Position numbers and translations under genes: made by a program | Source: Acidiflorens sp963847715 | GTDB lineage: Bacteria; Acidobacteriota; Terriglobia; Terriglobales; Acidobacteriaceae | Length of the DNA stretch: 64,000 bases | Assembly (NCBI GenBank): GCA_963847715.1 | Contig: CAWKAZ010000012.1 | Location: 248,001 to 312,000, forward strand | Reading direction: 5' to 3' | Notes under the pieces: generated by a model | Seen by the model: only the letters and a program-made list of their open reading frames with translations | What the model was told of the DNA's origin: nothing | Databases searched by the model: none | Shown here: positions 32,231 to 41,284 of the stretch, in pieces | How the letters are laid out: each line of letters begins with the position of its first letter | Numbering within the stretch: the stretch's first letter is position 1

Positions 32231-35200
32231 ATGAGGTGTGTTGCGCGTCGCTACAGAGAAGCTTTGGCACTGGCCGCTGTCATCCTTTCCCAACTTCTAG
32301 TTGCTTGTGGCGGTGGATCGTCAGGATCAGGCGGTCAGCCTCCGCCTCCGCCTTCTAACCCAGTGCCGGCCATTGTTTCTCTCAGCCCGAACACATCTAA
32401 CGCAGGCGGGGCTGCATTCACGGTGACGATTACAGGGTATAACTTCATTTCCTCATCCAGCGTTCAATGGAATGGCAGTGTGCGGACGACGACATATACA
32501 TCAGGCACGCAGTTACAGGTGCAAATCACCTCGGCCGACATTGCGAACTCTGGCTCGGCAGCGGTGAGCGTCACGAATCCGAGCCCCGGCGGAGGAAACT
32601 CGGGATCGGCGGAGTTTACGATTAATCCGACCTCCAATCCTGCGCCTCAGCTTCAGGCCTCCAATCCAAGTTCGGTCAATGCTGGTAGCGCCGACATCAT
32701 TTTTACTGTGTACGGTTCGAACTTCATCCCTACATCGGTGATTCAATGGAATGGAGCAGCGTTGACAACCAGTTACCTTTCGGACTCGTACCTGGAAGCT
32801 CAGGTTCCAGCCTCGAATCTTTCAAATCCGGGAGTCGCGGAGGTGGTAGTAGTAAATCCTGGCCCGGGAGGGGGAAGTTCCACATCGCTTCAGTTCGCCA
32901 TCAATGGCTTCAGCTCCACGCCTTTGGTGGTAAGCCAACTAGCAAATGACATGGTGTGGGACCCGGTCAATCAGGTGATCTACCTCTCGGTCCCGAGCCT
33001 GGCCTCGGCTAACGGGAATACGATAGCGGTATTGAATCCGACTAGCGGAAGCATCCAATCAACGCAGTTCGCTGGCAGCGAGCCGGACGTGCTGGCGATC
33101 TCCGATGACAGCCAATTCTTGTATGCGGGACTGGACGGTTCCTCCTCGGTTCAGCGGTTCATACTACCCGGCCTATCGCCCGACACCAATTACTCGCTTG
33201 GGGCAGGCTCGTATCCGGAAGGGCCTTTCTTTGGCCTGGACCTGCAGGTTGCGCCAGGTCTGCCTCACACCACGGCAGTTTCGCGCGGAGCGTTCAACGT
33301 AAGCCCGGTTGCCCTGGGCGGGATGGCGATTTTCGACGACGCGACGCAGCGCTCGACAATCGCAGATACGTCCGGAGATTTATATGATTCGCTGCGATGG
33401 GGATCTGACACTCAGGTCTACGCGATCAACAATGAGATCTCCAGTTTCGATTTTTATGTTCTGAGTGTGGGCTCAGGGGGAGTGACTCTTGCGCATGATG
33501 ATCCCAACGAGTTCTCCGACTTTTACGTCCGGTTGCATTATGACAACGGCACACACTATGCCTATACCGACGATGGCTATGTCATAAACCCCGCCACTGG
33601 CCAGCACGTCGGGCAATTCCCGGCGTCCGGTTATATGGTCCCGGATTCGACTCTGAACCGCGCATTCTTCTTCGGTCAGACGCCGAGCCAGGCTGGTTCG
33701 ACCAATTTCACCATAGAATCCTTTAATCTCACGACTTTTGCGCCCTTATCCGAGATAACGATTGCTAATGTGCAGGGTTATCCGCTGCAGTTTATTCGCT
33801 GGGGCGCGAGCGGGCTGGCTTTCAACGATGATGCCGGTTTTGTCTACATCATCAACAGCTCATTTGTAAGCGGCGATGCTGCGAAGAACGGTGGAGGACA
33901 GCGCAACTTGTTCCCGGTGATGAGGAGTTGGCCAAAACCAGTCATTCGGTCGCGACAGAAGGTCCTACCAGAAGTTCGCCCCCGGCGAGAGATTAGGCCA
34001 CGGCGCCTGATGGCTGGCCCGCAGGACTCCAATCCGGCCCCCGCAATTACAGCCTTAAACCCCAGTTCTGTAGAAGCTGGCTACACCGGGCTGAACGGAA
34101 TCACCTTGACTGTGACGGGCAGCAACTTTGTCTCGCTCTCCACGGTCGAGTGGAACGGAAGTCCGCGGCAAACGGAACTGATTTCGAGCACCGAAGTGCA
34201 AGCCCAGATCAACCTTTCCGATGTGCAGAACGCGGGCACGGCGACAGTGAGTGTGTCCACGCCGAGTCCGGGCGGAGGCACCTCGAACGCGCTAACGTTT
34301 ACGATCGTAGATTATTCGGTACCGTCCATTCCGTCGATTATCGCGTTGAATCCAAATTCAGCGGTTGCTGGCAGCGCCGGACTCCTCGTGGATTTGAGTG
34401 GATATTGGCTGAACAATTCAGACACGGTGAACTGGAACGGGAGCCCTCGCACCAACACTTCTCAAGGGTTCTTAGCCGCCCAAGTCAACGCTTCAGATCT
34501 CACAACTCCTGGCTATGCCCAAGTCACAGTCGTGACGCCAGGCGGCGTGGTGTCCAATGCAGCGCAATTTCAGATTCTGTATCAGCCCACCGCGCTAAAT
34601 CAGTCCACGAACGACATGGTGTGGGACCCAGTGAATCAGGTGTTTTACATTTCGATTCCGAGTTCTGCAACAGCAAATGCGAATCAGGTTTGTGTGCTAA
34701 ACCCAACCAGCCTCGCAATCACAAATTGCCAGGCAGGGAACGAGCCTAATGTGACCGCGATTTCTGACAACAGTCAGTATCTGTACGTCGGGATGGATGG
34801 CGCTGGCTCCGTTCAGCGATTCATTCTTCCGTCCTTGACCCCGGATATCAGCTATTCGCTTGGCGACTACGAAACCGGTGATCCCTACTTCGCCCTCGAC
34901 ATCCAGGTTGAGCCGGGAGTTCCAGGCACGACGGCTGTTTCGAAGGGCGCAAAAAATGTGGATCCTGCCTCGCAGGGCGGGATAACGATTTACGACGATT
35001 CCGCGGCGAGACCTAACAGCAGCGTTGGATGTGGAGTTCCGTACGGGCAATGCGCCGATTCCATCCAGTGGAATTCCGACGGTACGCAAATATACGGAGC
35101 CAATAGCGACGTAACATCATTTGATTTTTATACGTTCGCTGTCAGTTCGTCAGGAATAACGCTGCAGCACGACTATCCCTCCGTGTTCTGGAACGAGCCT

Positions 35201-35611
35201 GGGCGCATTCAATATGACTCGACCAACGGTCTCGTCTATTCCGGCGACGGATTCCACGTGATCAATCCGGCCACGGGATTGCCAGCGGGTCTTATCGAAG
35301 GAGGCGGCCCGATGACTCCGGATTCGTCGCTCGACTCCGTGTTCGTTCTGACGCAGTACATCTGGCAGGAAAACTCAAACTACACCATCGATATCTTCGA
35401 TATGACCCACTATGTTCGCGTCGGCTGGGTTCCGTTCCCGACTACTGCACTGCCGGGATTCAATCCGCTGGGCCGCTTCATTCGATGGGGATCGAATGGA
35501 CTAGCGCTCAATTTCAAGGACGACCAGATCTATTTACTGACGGGATCGTTCATCAGCAACCCGCAAAAGGCTCGCGCGAAGCAAATTAGGAAGACTGTTC
35601 GAGCGCGTTAG
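32231..35611 (+). CDS. large IPT/TIG-domain lipoprotein made of two fused homologous halves
   Basis: 1126 residues. A lipobox signal 'SQLLVACGGGSS' precedes a Pro/Gly linker. Each half has two IPT/TIG immunoglobulin-like domains ('LSPNTSNAGGAAFTVTITGY', 'ALNPSSVEAGYTGLNGITLT') followed by a YVTN-like beta-propeller. The propellers open alike: 'NDMVWDPVNQVIYLSVPS' in half 1 and 'NDMVWDPVNQVFYISIPS' in half 2. Between halves, near residues 555-600, is a strikingly basic stretch 'RSRQKVLPEVRPRREIRPRR'; half 2 also ends basic ('KARAKQIRKTVRAR'). This suggests tandem duplication and fusion, the first C-terminus becoming a linker. Likely an outer-surface adhesin or carbohydrate-binding protein; no enzymatic motif. 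Confidence 0.8.
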   Translation: MRCVARRYREALALAAVILSQLLVACGGGSSGSGGQPPPPPSNPVPAIVSLSPNTSNAGGAAFTVTITGYNFISSSSVQWNGSVRTTTYTSGTQLQVQITSADIANSGSAAVSVTNPSPGGGNSGSAEFTINPTSNPAPQLQASNPSSVNAGSADIIFTVYGSNFIPTSVIQWNGAALTTSYLSDSYLEAQVPASNLSNPGVAEVVVVNPGPGGGSSTSLQFAINGFSSTPLVVSQLANDMVWDPVNQVIYLSVPSLASANGNTIAVLNPTSGSIQSTQFAGSEPDVLAISDDSQFLYAGLDGSSSVQRFILPGLSPDTNYSLGAGSYPEGPFFGLDLQVAPGLPHTTAVSRGAFNVSPVALGGMAIFDDATQRSTIADTSGDLYDSLRWGSDTQVYAINNEISSFDFYVLSVGSGGVTLAHDDPNEFSDFYVRLHYDNGTHYAYTDDGYVINPATGQHVGQFPASGYMVPDSTLNRAFFFGQTPSQAGSTNFTIESFNLTTFAPLSEITIANVQGYPLQFIRWGASGLAFNDDAGFVYIINSSFVSGDAAKNGGGQRNLFPVMRSWPKPVIRSRQKVLPEVRPRREIRPRRLMAGPQDSNPAPAITALNPSSVEAGYTGLNGITLTVTGSNFVSLSTVEWNGSPRQTELISSTEVQAQINLSDVQNAGTATVSVSTPSPGGGTSNALTFTIVDYSVPSIPSIIALNPNSAVAGSAGLLVDLSGYWLNNSDTVNWNGSPRTNTSQGFLAAQVNASDLTTPGYAQVTVVTPGGVVSNAAQFQILYQPTALNQSTNDMVWDPVNQVFYISIPSSATANANQVCVLNPTSLAITNCQAGNEPNVTAISDNSQYLYVGMDGAGSVQRFILPSLTPDISYSLGDYETGDPYFALDIQVEPGVPGTTAVSKGAKNVDPASQGGITIYDDSAARPNSSVGCGVPYGQCADSIQWNSDGTQIYGANSDVTSFDFYTFAVSSSGITLQHDYPSVFWNEPGRIQYDSTNGLVYSGDGFHVINPATGLPAGLIEGGGPMTPDSSLDSVFVLTQYIWQENSNYTIDIFDMTHYVRVGWVPFPTTALPGFNPLGRFIRWGSNGLALNFKDDQIYLLTGSFISNPQKARAKQIRKTVRAR

Positions 35612-35787
35612 GCAGTCCGACGGTTTAGGACTGGGGTTACGGCAGGTCGATGAATCTGAGGAAGATGGTTCCACCTCGAAGTGTCGATTGGCGATAAATC
35701 CCGATTACACGCAATATAAAAAGGCGCCCACTTTGCGGTAGGTTGAGATTGTTCGGATCACCAACCTAGCGAAAAGGAGCGTCTTTT

Positions 35788-36855
35788 ATGAGTCAGGAAA
35801 AGTATATCGGCATGGACGTGCACCAAGCCACCATCTCGGTCGCCGTGATGGATGCTGGTGGCAAGCTGATCATGGAATGCTTGCTGGAGACTAAAGCGGC
35901 CACGATTGTCGAGTTCATCCGAGGATTGCACGGAACTCTGTCGCTGACCTTCGAGGAAGGCACGTCCGCTGCCTGGTTACACGATCTTCTGAAACCCCAC
36001 GTGAGCCGGCTCGTGGTCTGCGATCCACGAAAAAACGCTCTTTTGAAGGATGGCAACAAGAGCGACCGGATCGACGCGCGCAAACTGGCCGAGTTGTTAC
36101 GGGGCAACCAACTTCATCCCGTCTACCACGGAGAGCATGGGGTTCGCACCTTGAAAGAATTGGGGCGCAGTTATCTGACCATCACCCAAGATGTCACCCG
36201 CGTCATGAATCGTATCAAAGCGCTGTACCGCAGCTGGGCGATTCCCTGCGCTGGCACAACCGTCTACGCTCCACGTCATCGCGCCGAGTGGTTAGCTAAG
36301 ATCGCTGAACCAGGAGTTCGGGTTCGCGCTGAACGGCTCTATCAGCAGCTGGATCTGTTGCAACCGGTGCGCCTGGAAGCACGCCGCGAGTTACTGGCGG
36401 AGAGCCACAAGCACTCGGCTGTGAAGTTACTTCGCCAGATTCCTTCGATCGGTCCGATTCGCTCGGCCCTGCTGGTGGCCTTGCTGCAGACCCCGCACCG
36501 TTTCCGTACCAAGCGACAGCTCTGGGCCTACAGCGGTTTCGCGGTCGAGACTCACGACAGTGGCGAGTACCGCTCCGTACGAGGCAAATTGCAACGCAAC
36601 CGCGAGCGCATGACCGTACGCGGACTGAATGACAACCACAATCGAGATCTGAAGAATCTCTTCAAAAGTGCTGCCATCTCTGCCAGCACACGTCCTGGTC
36701 CCCTGCGCGACTTTTATGTGGCTCGGGTGGAGAAAGGGGTGCGGCCGACGATGGCCCGTCTCACCTTGGCACGGAAGATGGCCGCGATCAGTTTAACGAT
36801 CTGGAAGAAAGGAGTGGAGTTCGACGCCCAACAATTGCAGCGACAAACCGTTTGA
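35788..36855 (+). CDS. IS110-family transposase (DEDD plus Transposase_20)
   Basis: 355 residues. N-terminal RuvC-like DEDD domain: Asp10 in 'YIGMDVHQATISVAV', Glu56/57 in 'LTFEEGTSAAW', Asp93 and Asp96 in 'NKSDRIDARKLAELL'. C-terminal Transposase_20 region: 'LLRQIPSIGPIRSALLVALL' and 'RTKRQLWAYSGFAVETHDSG', which includes candidate catalytic serines. AAAAGGAG precedes the ATG. Frame intact and full length, so the element may be active. IS110 recombinases are guided by an element-encoded RNA rather than by inverted repeats. Confidence 0.93.
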   Translation: MSQEKYIGMDVHQATISVAVMDAGGKLIMECLLETKAATIVEFIRGLHGTLSLTFEEGTSAAWLHDLLKPHVSRLVVCDPRKNALLKDGNKSDRIDARKLAELLRGNQLHPVYHGEHGVRTLKELGRSYLTITQDVTRVMNRIKALYRSWAIPCAGTTVYAPRHRAEWLAKIAEPGVRVRAERLYQQLDLLQPVRLEARRELLAESHKHSAVKLLRQIPSIGPIRSALLVALLQTPHRFRTKRQLWAYSGFAVETHDSGEYRSVRGKLQRNRERMTVRGLNDNHNRDLKNLFKSAAISASTRPGPLRDFYVARVEKGVRPTMARLTLARKMAAISLTIWKKGVEFDAQQLQRQTV

Positions 36856-36988
36856 GCATCTCTGAGGAACAGGCTTCCCATCTCGCGGTTTTCTCCGGTG
36901 GTGGACGGTCGGGTTCTGGAGATGCTCGGTTCGAGGGTGAGTATCAGTCAATGAGATCGGCCCCGTGTGCTTCGGCACCGAGTCACCC
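36854..36988 (+). ncRNA. candidate bridge/seek RNA region at the 3' end of the IS110 element
   Basis: GAGCATCTC (36854-36862, overlapping the transposase stop) is the exact complement of GAGATGCTC (36919-36927); GAAC/GTTC extends the stem inside a 56-nt loop. Downstream GTGC-TTCG-GCAC (about 36967-36978) makes a second hairpin before the right end. A 3' location fits the IS1111 subgroup better than the 5' location of IS110 proper. No transcription start was identified. Confidence 0.4.
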
Positions 36989-37199
36989 ATTACACGCTAT
37001 GCCCCCTCGGATAACCAGAAATAGCGATAGGCCACGAGCCTCGGATAGAACCATGGTTGACATCGTCCTGCTTGCCGCGTCTTTCACACTCGAACTTTGC
37101 CACCAGCAGCAGAGAAATCTTACGAGAACGGGACCACAAGCCGAACATCTTCAGGGTACCGAAACACAGTGGGCTGGATCTCGAGAAGCAACCTCGATC

Positions 37200-37224
37200 C
37201 TCCGCTCGAGGCGGAGCTTTTTTT
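37200..37224 (+). terminator. intrinsic terminator upstream of ilvC
   Basis: CTCCGC-TCGAG-GCGGAG (37200-37216) followed by C and seven T. It closes whatever transcript crosses the IS right flank and isolates ilvC. The region 36998-37199 holds no gene that I can see. Confidence 0.75.
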
Positions 37225-37290
37225 CTTGACATCCCTTTTTATAGAACTCATTGACCGGGTTCTGAGTGAAATCATCACTGCGGGGGGCGT

Positions 37291-37345
37291 TTGACATCCA
37301 ATGCCCGGGATCAGTAGCATTCTTGAGACCGACCGATCGGTCGGT
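37291..37345 (+). promoter_or_regulatory. ilvC promoter with palindrome at the transcription start
   Basis: TTGACA (37291-37296), 18-bp spacer, TAGCAT (37315-37320). Positions 37328-37345 form a perfect 18-bp palindrome ACCGACCGATCGGTCGGT, right at the predicted start and followed by TTTT. It could be a repressor operator of TetR style or a 5' stem-loop/attenuator. An 80-nt leader leads to the GTG start. Confidence 0.55.
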
Positions 37346-37425
37346 TTTGTGTTCGCTGCGGCACCCGTACTTCGGCCGCCTTGTTTTCGAGCCAACATAA
37401 ATTCTATTCATCGAAGGAGTTTTCC

Positions 37426-38436
37426 GTGGCCACAGTTTTTTATCAGAATGACGCCAATCCGTCGGCGTTGAAAGGCAAGACCATTGCCGTTTTCGGGTAT
37501 GGTTCGCAAGGACATGCGCAGGCGCAGAATCTGCGCGACAGCGGATATGACGTGATTGTCGGGCTTGATCCGGGGAGAGGGTCGGCGAAGACGGCGCTGG
37601 CGGATGGGATGATTGTGGTCGCTCCGGCTGAAGCGGCGAAGCGGGCGGATTGGATTCAGATTCTGACGCCGGACGAGACGATGGCTGATTTCTACATATC
37701 GGCAATCAAGCCGCATTTGACTAAAGGAAAGATTCTCGGCTTCTCGCATGGATTCTCGATTCACTTCAAGACGATCAAGCCTCCGAAGGATGTGGATGTG
37801 GTGATGATTGCGCCGAAGGGACCGGGACACCTGGTTCGGCGGGTGTATGCGCAGGGTGGCGGAGTGCCGTCGCTGCTGGCGATTCATCAGGATGCCAGCA
37901 AGCGCGCGCGGGAATTTGCGCTTTGCTATGCGCATGGCATCGGGTCGACGCGGGCTGGAGTTCTGCAGACTACTTTCAAGGAAGAAACGGAGAGCGATCT
38001 GTTCGGCGAGCAGGCGGTGCTGTGCGGAGGCTTGACGTCGCTGATGCAGAAAGGGTTCGAGACGCTGGTGGCGGCGGGGTACGCTCCGGAGATTGCATAC
38101 TTCGAGTGCGTGCACGAGATGAAGCTGATCGTCGATCTGATCTATGAAGGCGGGCTGAGCCGCATGCGTTATTCGATTTCTAATACGGCTGAGTATGGCG
38201 ATCTGACGCGCGGCGAAGTGGTGGTGGGCGATGAATCGCGCAAGGCGATGAAGAAGATCTTGAAGCAAATTCAATCCGGCAAGTTTGCGAAGGAATGGAT
38301 TGAAGAGAACAAGAAGGGCGGCAAGAAGTTTGCCAAGCTGCGCGAGGGCGCCAAGAAGCACCAGATTGAAGAAGTTGGTGAGCAGTTGCGCGCGATGATG
38401 TCGTGGCTGCCGGCCGATAAGAAGAAAGCTTCGTAG
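37426..38436 (+). CDS. ilvC: ketol-acid reductoisomerase
   Basis: 336 residues from a GTG at 37426 with GAAGGAG upstream, matching class I KARI length; the open frame to 37381 is leader. The NADP-binding 'TIAVFGYGSQGHAQAQNLRD', the Mg/active-site segments 'DLFGEQAVLCGGLTSLMQKG' and 'ECVHEMKLIVDLIYEGG', and 'RYSISNTAEYGD' are conserved. It converts acetolactate or acetohydroxybutyrate to the dihydroxy acid, the second step of valine, isoleucine and leucine synthesis. ilvD follows 126 bp downstream beyond a hairpin repeat; ilvB/ilvH are not in the window. Confidence 0.97.
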   Translation: MATVFYQNDANPSALKGKTIAVFGYGSQGHAQAQNLRDSGYDVIVGLDPGRGSAKTALADGMIVVAPAEAAKRADWIQILTPDETMADFYISAIKPHLTKGKILGFSHGFSIHFKTIKPPKDVDVVMIAPKGPGHLVRRVYAQGGGVPSLLAIHQDASKRAREFALCYAHGIGSTRAGVLQTTFKEETESDLFGEQAVLCGGLTSLMQKGFETLVAAGYAPEIAYFECVHEMKLIVDLIYEGGLSRMRYSISNTAEYGDLTRGEVVVGDESRKAMKKILKQIQSGKFAKEWIEENKKGGKKFAKLREGAKKHQIEEVGEQLRAMMSWLPADKKKAS

Positions 38437-38440
38437 AAGA

Positions 38441-38526
38441 GTTGTCAGTTATCAGTTTTCAGTTATCAGTGAAGGCAAGACCCTGGCTTTAACTGATGAC
38501 TGATAACTGACGACTGACGACTGACA
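38441..38526. repeat. heptamer-built inverted repeat (GTTNTCA units) between ilvC and ilvD
   Basis: GTTGTCA, GTTATCA, GTTTTCA, GTTATCA on the left (only base 4 varies) and TGATGAC, TGATAAC, TGACGAC, TGACGAC on the right, about 24 bases apart. This is the clearest copy of the family and may attenuate read-through between the two genes. Confidence 0.8.
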
Positions 38527-38562
38527 CCTTCTCGCTTCCGCTACACTGTCTGCATTACTCCC

Positions 38563-40251
38563 ATGGACCTCAAACATCAAAGTCGCTTTATCACTGACGG
38601 GCGCGACCAGGCTCCGGCGCGCGCTATGTATAAGGGTATTGGCTTCACGGACGCGGATCTTGCGAAGCCGCTGATCGCCGTGGCTAACACCTGGATCGAG
38701 ACCATGCCGTGCAATTTTCATCTGCGGCGGCTTTCGGCCAAGGTGAAAGAAGGGATTCGCGCGGCGGGCGGCACGCCGATGGAGTTCAACACGATTGCCA
38801 TCTCCGATGGCGAGACGATGGGCACCGAGGGCATGAAGGCTTCGCTGGTGAGCCGCGAAGTGATTGCCGACTCGATCGAACTGGTTTGTCGCGGACAATT
38901 GTTCGACGCGGCGGTTTGCATTGTCGGCTGCGACAAGACGATTCCTGCGGCGGCGATGGCTCTGGCGCGGATGAACCTGCCGGGGTTGGTGCTTTACGGT
39001 GGAACGATTGCTCCGGGAAAGTACAACGGCAAGGATGTCACGATTCAGGATGTGTTCGAGGCGGTGGGCGCGAACGCGGCGGGCAAGATGAGCGACGCTG
39101 ATTTGCTGGCGCTGGAAAATGTGGCGTGTCCGGGTGCGGGCGCGTGCGGCGGGCAGTACACGGCGAACACGATGAGCACGGTGATGGAATTCATCGGGCT
39201 GTCGCCGATGGGATTCAACAGCGTGCCGGCCATGGATCCACGGAAGGATGAGGTAGCGTTCCGCTGCGGCGAAGTGGTGATGAATCTGCTGAGGAAGGGT
39301 ATTCGTCCGAGCGACATTCTTACGCATACGGCGTTTGAGAACGCGATTGCGGGGGTGGCTACTACAGGCGGCTCGACGAATGCCGTTTTGCATCTGCTGG
39401 CGATTTCGCGGGAGATGGGCTTGCCGCTCGACATCGATGATTTTCAACGGGTGAGCGAGCGGACGCCTTTGCTGGCGGATCTGAAGCCGGCGGGAAAGTA
39501 TGTTGCGGCCGATGTGGACGCTGCTGGAGGCATTCAGTTGATTGCCAAGCGCCTACTGGACGGCAAGTTTGTAAACGGCTCGATGATGACGGTGACGGGA
39601 AAGACCTTTGCTGAGGAAGCGAGTTCTGCGAAGGAGACGGCTGGGCAGATGGTAATTGCTCCTTTAAGTAAGCCGTTGAAGACGACTGGCGGATTGGTGA
39701 TTTTGAAAGGCAATCTTGCTCCGGGAGGCGGCGTCGTCAAGATGAGCGGACACGAACGCGGATCGCATACCGGCCCGGCGCGGGTGTTTGATTCTGAAGA
39801 GGCCGCGATGAAGGCGGTGACGAGCAAACAGATCAAAGCTGGCGATGTGGTCGTGATTCGGTATGAAGGTCCAAAGGGCGGGCCGGGCATGCGGGAAATG
39901 CTGAGCGTGACGGCTGCGATCGTCGGTGAAGGGTTGGGCGAAAGTGTGGCGCTGCTTACGGATGGACGCTTCAGCGGCGCTACTCGCGGGCTGATGGTCG
40001 GGCATGTCGCTCCAGAAGCAGCGCTGGGCGGCCCGATTGCGGCGATTCGCGAAGGCGACAAAATCACAATCGACACCAAGAGCCGCAAACTGGAATTAGA
40101 AATTTCCGACGCTGAAATTGCGCGACGCATGGCGGAATGGAAGGCTCCAGAGCCACGATATAAGACTGGAGTGTTCGCGAAGTATGCGGCTCTGGTACGG
40201 TCGGCGTCCGAGGGAGCGATTACTAGTCCTGATTGGACAAGGGCGACTTAG
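38563..40251 (+). CDS. ilvD: dihydroxy-acid dehydratase
   Basis: 562 residues. Iron-sulfur Cys positions are in 'AVCIVGCDKTIPAAAMALAR' and 'GAGACGGQYTANTMSTVMEF', and the IlvD/Edd signatures 'TTGGSTNAVLHLLAI' and 'LLTDGRFSGATRGLMVGHV' are present. It dehydrates 2,3-dihydroxy acids to 2-keto acids, the third step of branched-chain amino acid synthesis, following IlvC. Full length, no anomalies. Confidence 0.97.
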   Translation: MDLKHQSRFITDGRDQAPARAMYKGIGFTDADLAKPLIAVANTWIETMPCNFHLRRLSAKVKEGIRAAGGTPMEFNTIAISDGETMGTEGMKASLVSREVIADSIELVCRGQLFDAAVCIVGCDKTIPAAAMALARMNLPGLVLYGGTIAPGKYNGKDVTIQDVFEAVGANAAGKMSDADLLALENVACPGAGACGGQYTANTMSTVMEFIGLSPMGFNSVPAMDPRKDEVAFRCGEVVMNLLRKGIRPSDILTHTAFENAIAGVATTGGSTNAVLHLLAISREMGLPLDIDDFQRVSERTPLLADLKPAGKYVAADVDAAGGIQLIAKRLLDGKFVNGSMMTVTGKTFAEEASSAKETAGQMVIAPLSKPLKTTGGLVILKGNLAPGGGVVKMSGHERGSHTGPARVFDSEEAAMKAVTSKQIKAGDVVVIRYEGPKGGPGMREMLSVTAAIVGEGLGESVALLTDGRFSGATRGLMVGHVAPEAALGGPIAAIREGDKITIDTKSRKLELEISDAEIARRMAEWKAPEPRYKTGVFAKYAALVRSASEGAITSPDWTRAT

Positions 40252-40335
40252 GAGGCTGCGGAACACTCCGTCGGACGAGCAAGGGCGACCACCGGGGCTG
40301 AAGAGTTTGCTGAAAGGCTCGGCTGCTGGAGCCCA

Positions 40336-40390
40336 GCCCCTTAAGGGGCATCCGAAACCAAGGAAGTTACGGTATCGCTAAAGCGATACC
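40336..40390. repeat. double-hairpin element, copy B
   Basis: GCCCC-TTAA-GGGGC (40336-40349) and GGTATCGC-TAAA-GCGATACC (40371-40390), tail CTGATACGAATCGAGTTTTC. The 293-bp gap after ilvD (40252-40544) holds only this element, plus an upstream ACTCCGTCGGA block (about 40266-40276) shared with copy H. Confidence 0.85.
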
Positions 40391-40544
40391 CTGATACGAA
40401 TCGAGTTTTCGGCAAACTGTACGACTACGAGCATGCTTCCAGTTCAAGGCGGCTGCATCTCATCGAGCCCCTCGGGCTGGTCGGAGCAACCTGTTGCACC
40501 CTCATTAGATTTGGAGCATACTCTCGCCGAAAGGGGGTGCTTCC

Positions 40545-41240
40545 ATGCACAAAATCGCTCTGGTTATTGTTGCCGCCCTTCTCACGGTTAGCGCCGGTCA
40601 TTCTTCTCCGCCGGCGGACTGGGCGATCAACGCGACCGCAATCGAAGCATGCAGCTGTCCACACTTCTGCATCTGCTACTTCAACCCACATCCTGCGGGT
40701 CACCACGAACACGGGCAAGCGGAACATTATTGCAAGTTCAACAACGCTTACAAAGTTAACAAGGGACATTACGGCAGTACGGACCTGACGGGCGCCAAGT
40801 TCTGGCTGAACGGCGATCTGGGCGGTGATTTCTCGCAAGGCCAAATGGACTGGGCTCAGGTGACTTTCGACAAACGCACGACCAAAGAACAGCGACAGGC
40901 ACTTGGGGAGATACTCGGCCATGTGTTTCCGGTGAAGTGGAAGTCTTTCGAGACCGCTGAGGGGGATATCGACACCTGGACGTTTGACAAGGATCAGGCG
41001 CACGCTACTCTCAATGGCGGCAAGACGGCCGAGATCAAGCTGAAGCGATTTCAAGGGATGACGGACGAACCGGCGGTATTGAAGAATGTGAAGTACTGGG
41101 GAACGCCGCGCAACGATGGGTTCGTCATGATGCCGAACGAACTGGAGGCGTATAAGGAAGGTCCGAAGACCTACGAGTTCAAGGGAACGAACGGATTCAT
41201 GCTGACGTTCGACATGACCTCAAAGGACCTTGCGCAGTAG
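40545..41240 (+). CDS. exported DUF1326-type protein
   Basis: 231 residues with a signal peptide ('ALVIVAALLTVSAGHSS') and a strong AAAGGGGGTG site. The N-terminal 'WAINATAIEACSCPHFCICYF' Cys cluster with following His residues matches DUF1326, and the C-terminal beta strands 'YWGTPRNDGFVMMPNELEAY' complete the domain. The Cys/His-rich start may bind metal. Function not established for the family. A good intrinsic terminator follows 45 bases after the stop. Confidence 0.75.
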   Translation: MHKIALVIVAALLTVSAGHSSPPADWAINATAIEACSCPHFCICYFNPHPAGHHEHGQAEHYCKFNNAYKVNKGHYGSTDLTGAKFWLNGDLGGDFSQGQMDWAQVTFDKRTTKEQRQALGEILGHVFPVKWKSFETAEGDIDTWTFDKDQAHATLNGGKTAEIKLKRFQGMTDEPAVLKNVKYWGTPRNDGFVMMPNELEAYKEGPKTYEFKGTNGFMLTFDMTSKDLAQ

Positions 41241-41284
41241 ACAAGTGGAGCGAACTGCTGAAGGACTGTCGGTACTCAACGTCA

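Larger units (their letters stand above)
35704..36997 (+). mobile_element. IS110-family insertion sequence
   Basis: The 9-bp ATTACACGC occurs at 35704-35712 and 36989-36997, 1285 bp apart, bracketing an IS110-type transposase gene, with no terminal inverted repeats, as expected for this family. The left flank 35688-35710 and the right flank TGCCCCCT match, in order, the uninterrupted repeat at 31970-32008, so an empty target exists in the same window. Non-coding ends are 75 nt (left) and about 133 nt (right). The right end contains a predicted stem, a candidate for the bridge/seek RNA. Confidence 0.75.

Noticed and set aside
37226..37245. Second promoter TTGACA with TATAGA just downstream of the terminator
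   Set aside because: Spacing is only 8 bases, and the 17-bp position has CATTGA, a poor -10.
37225..37425. T-box or peptide attenuator upstream of ilvC
   Set aside because: No T-box signature and no leader peptide rich in Val, Leu or Ile codons is visible; only a palindrome at the start site.
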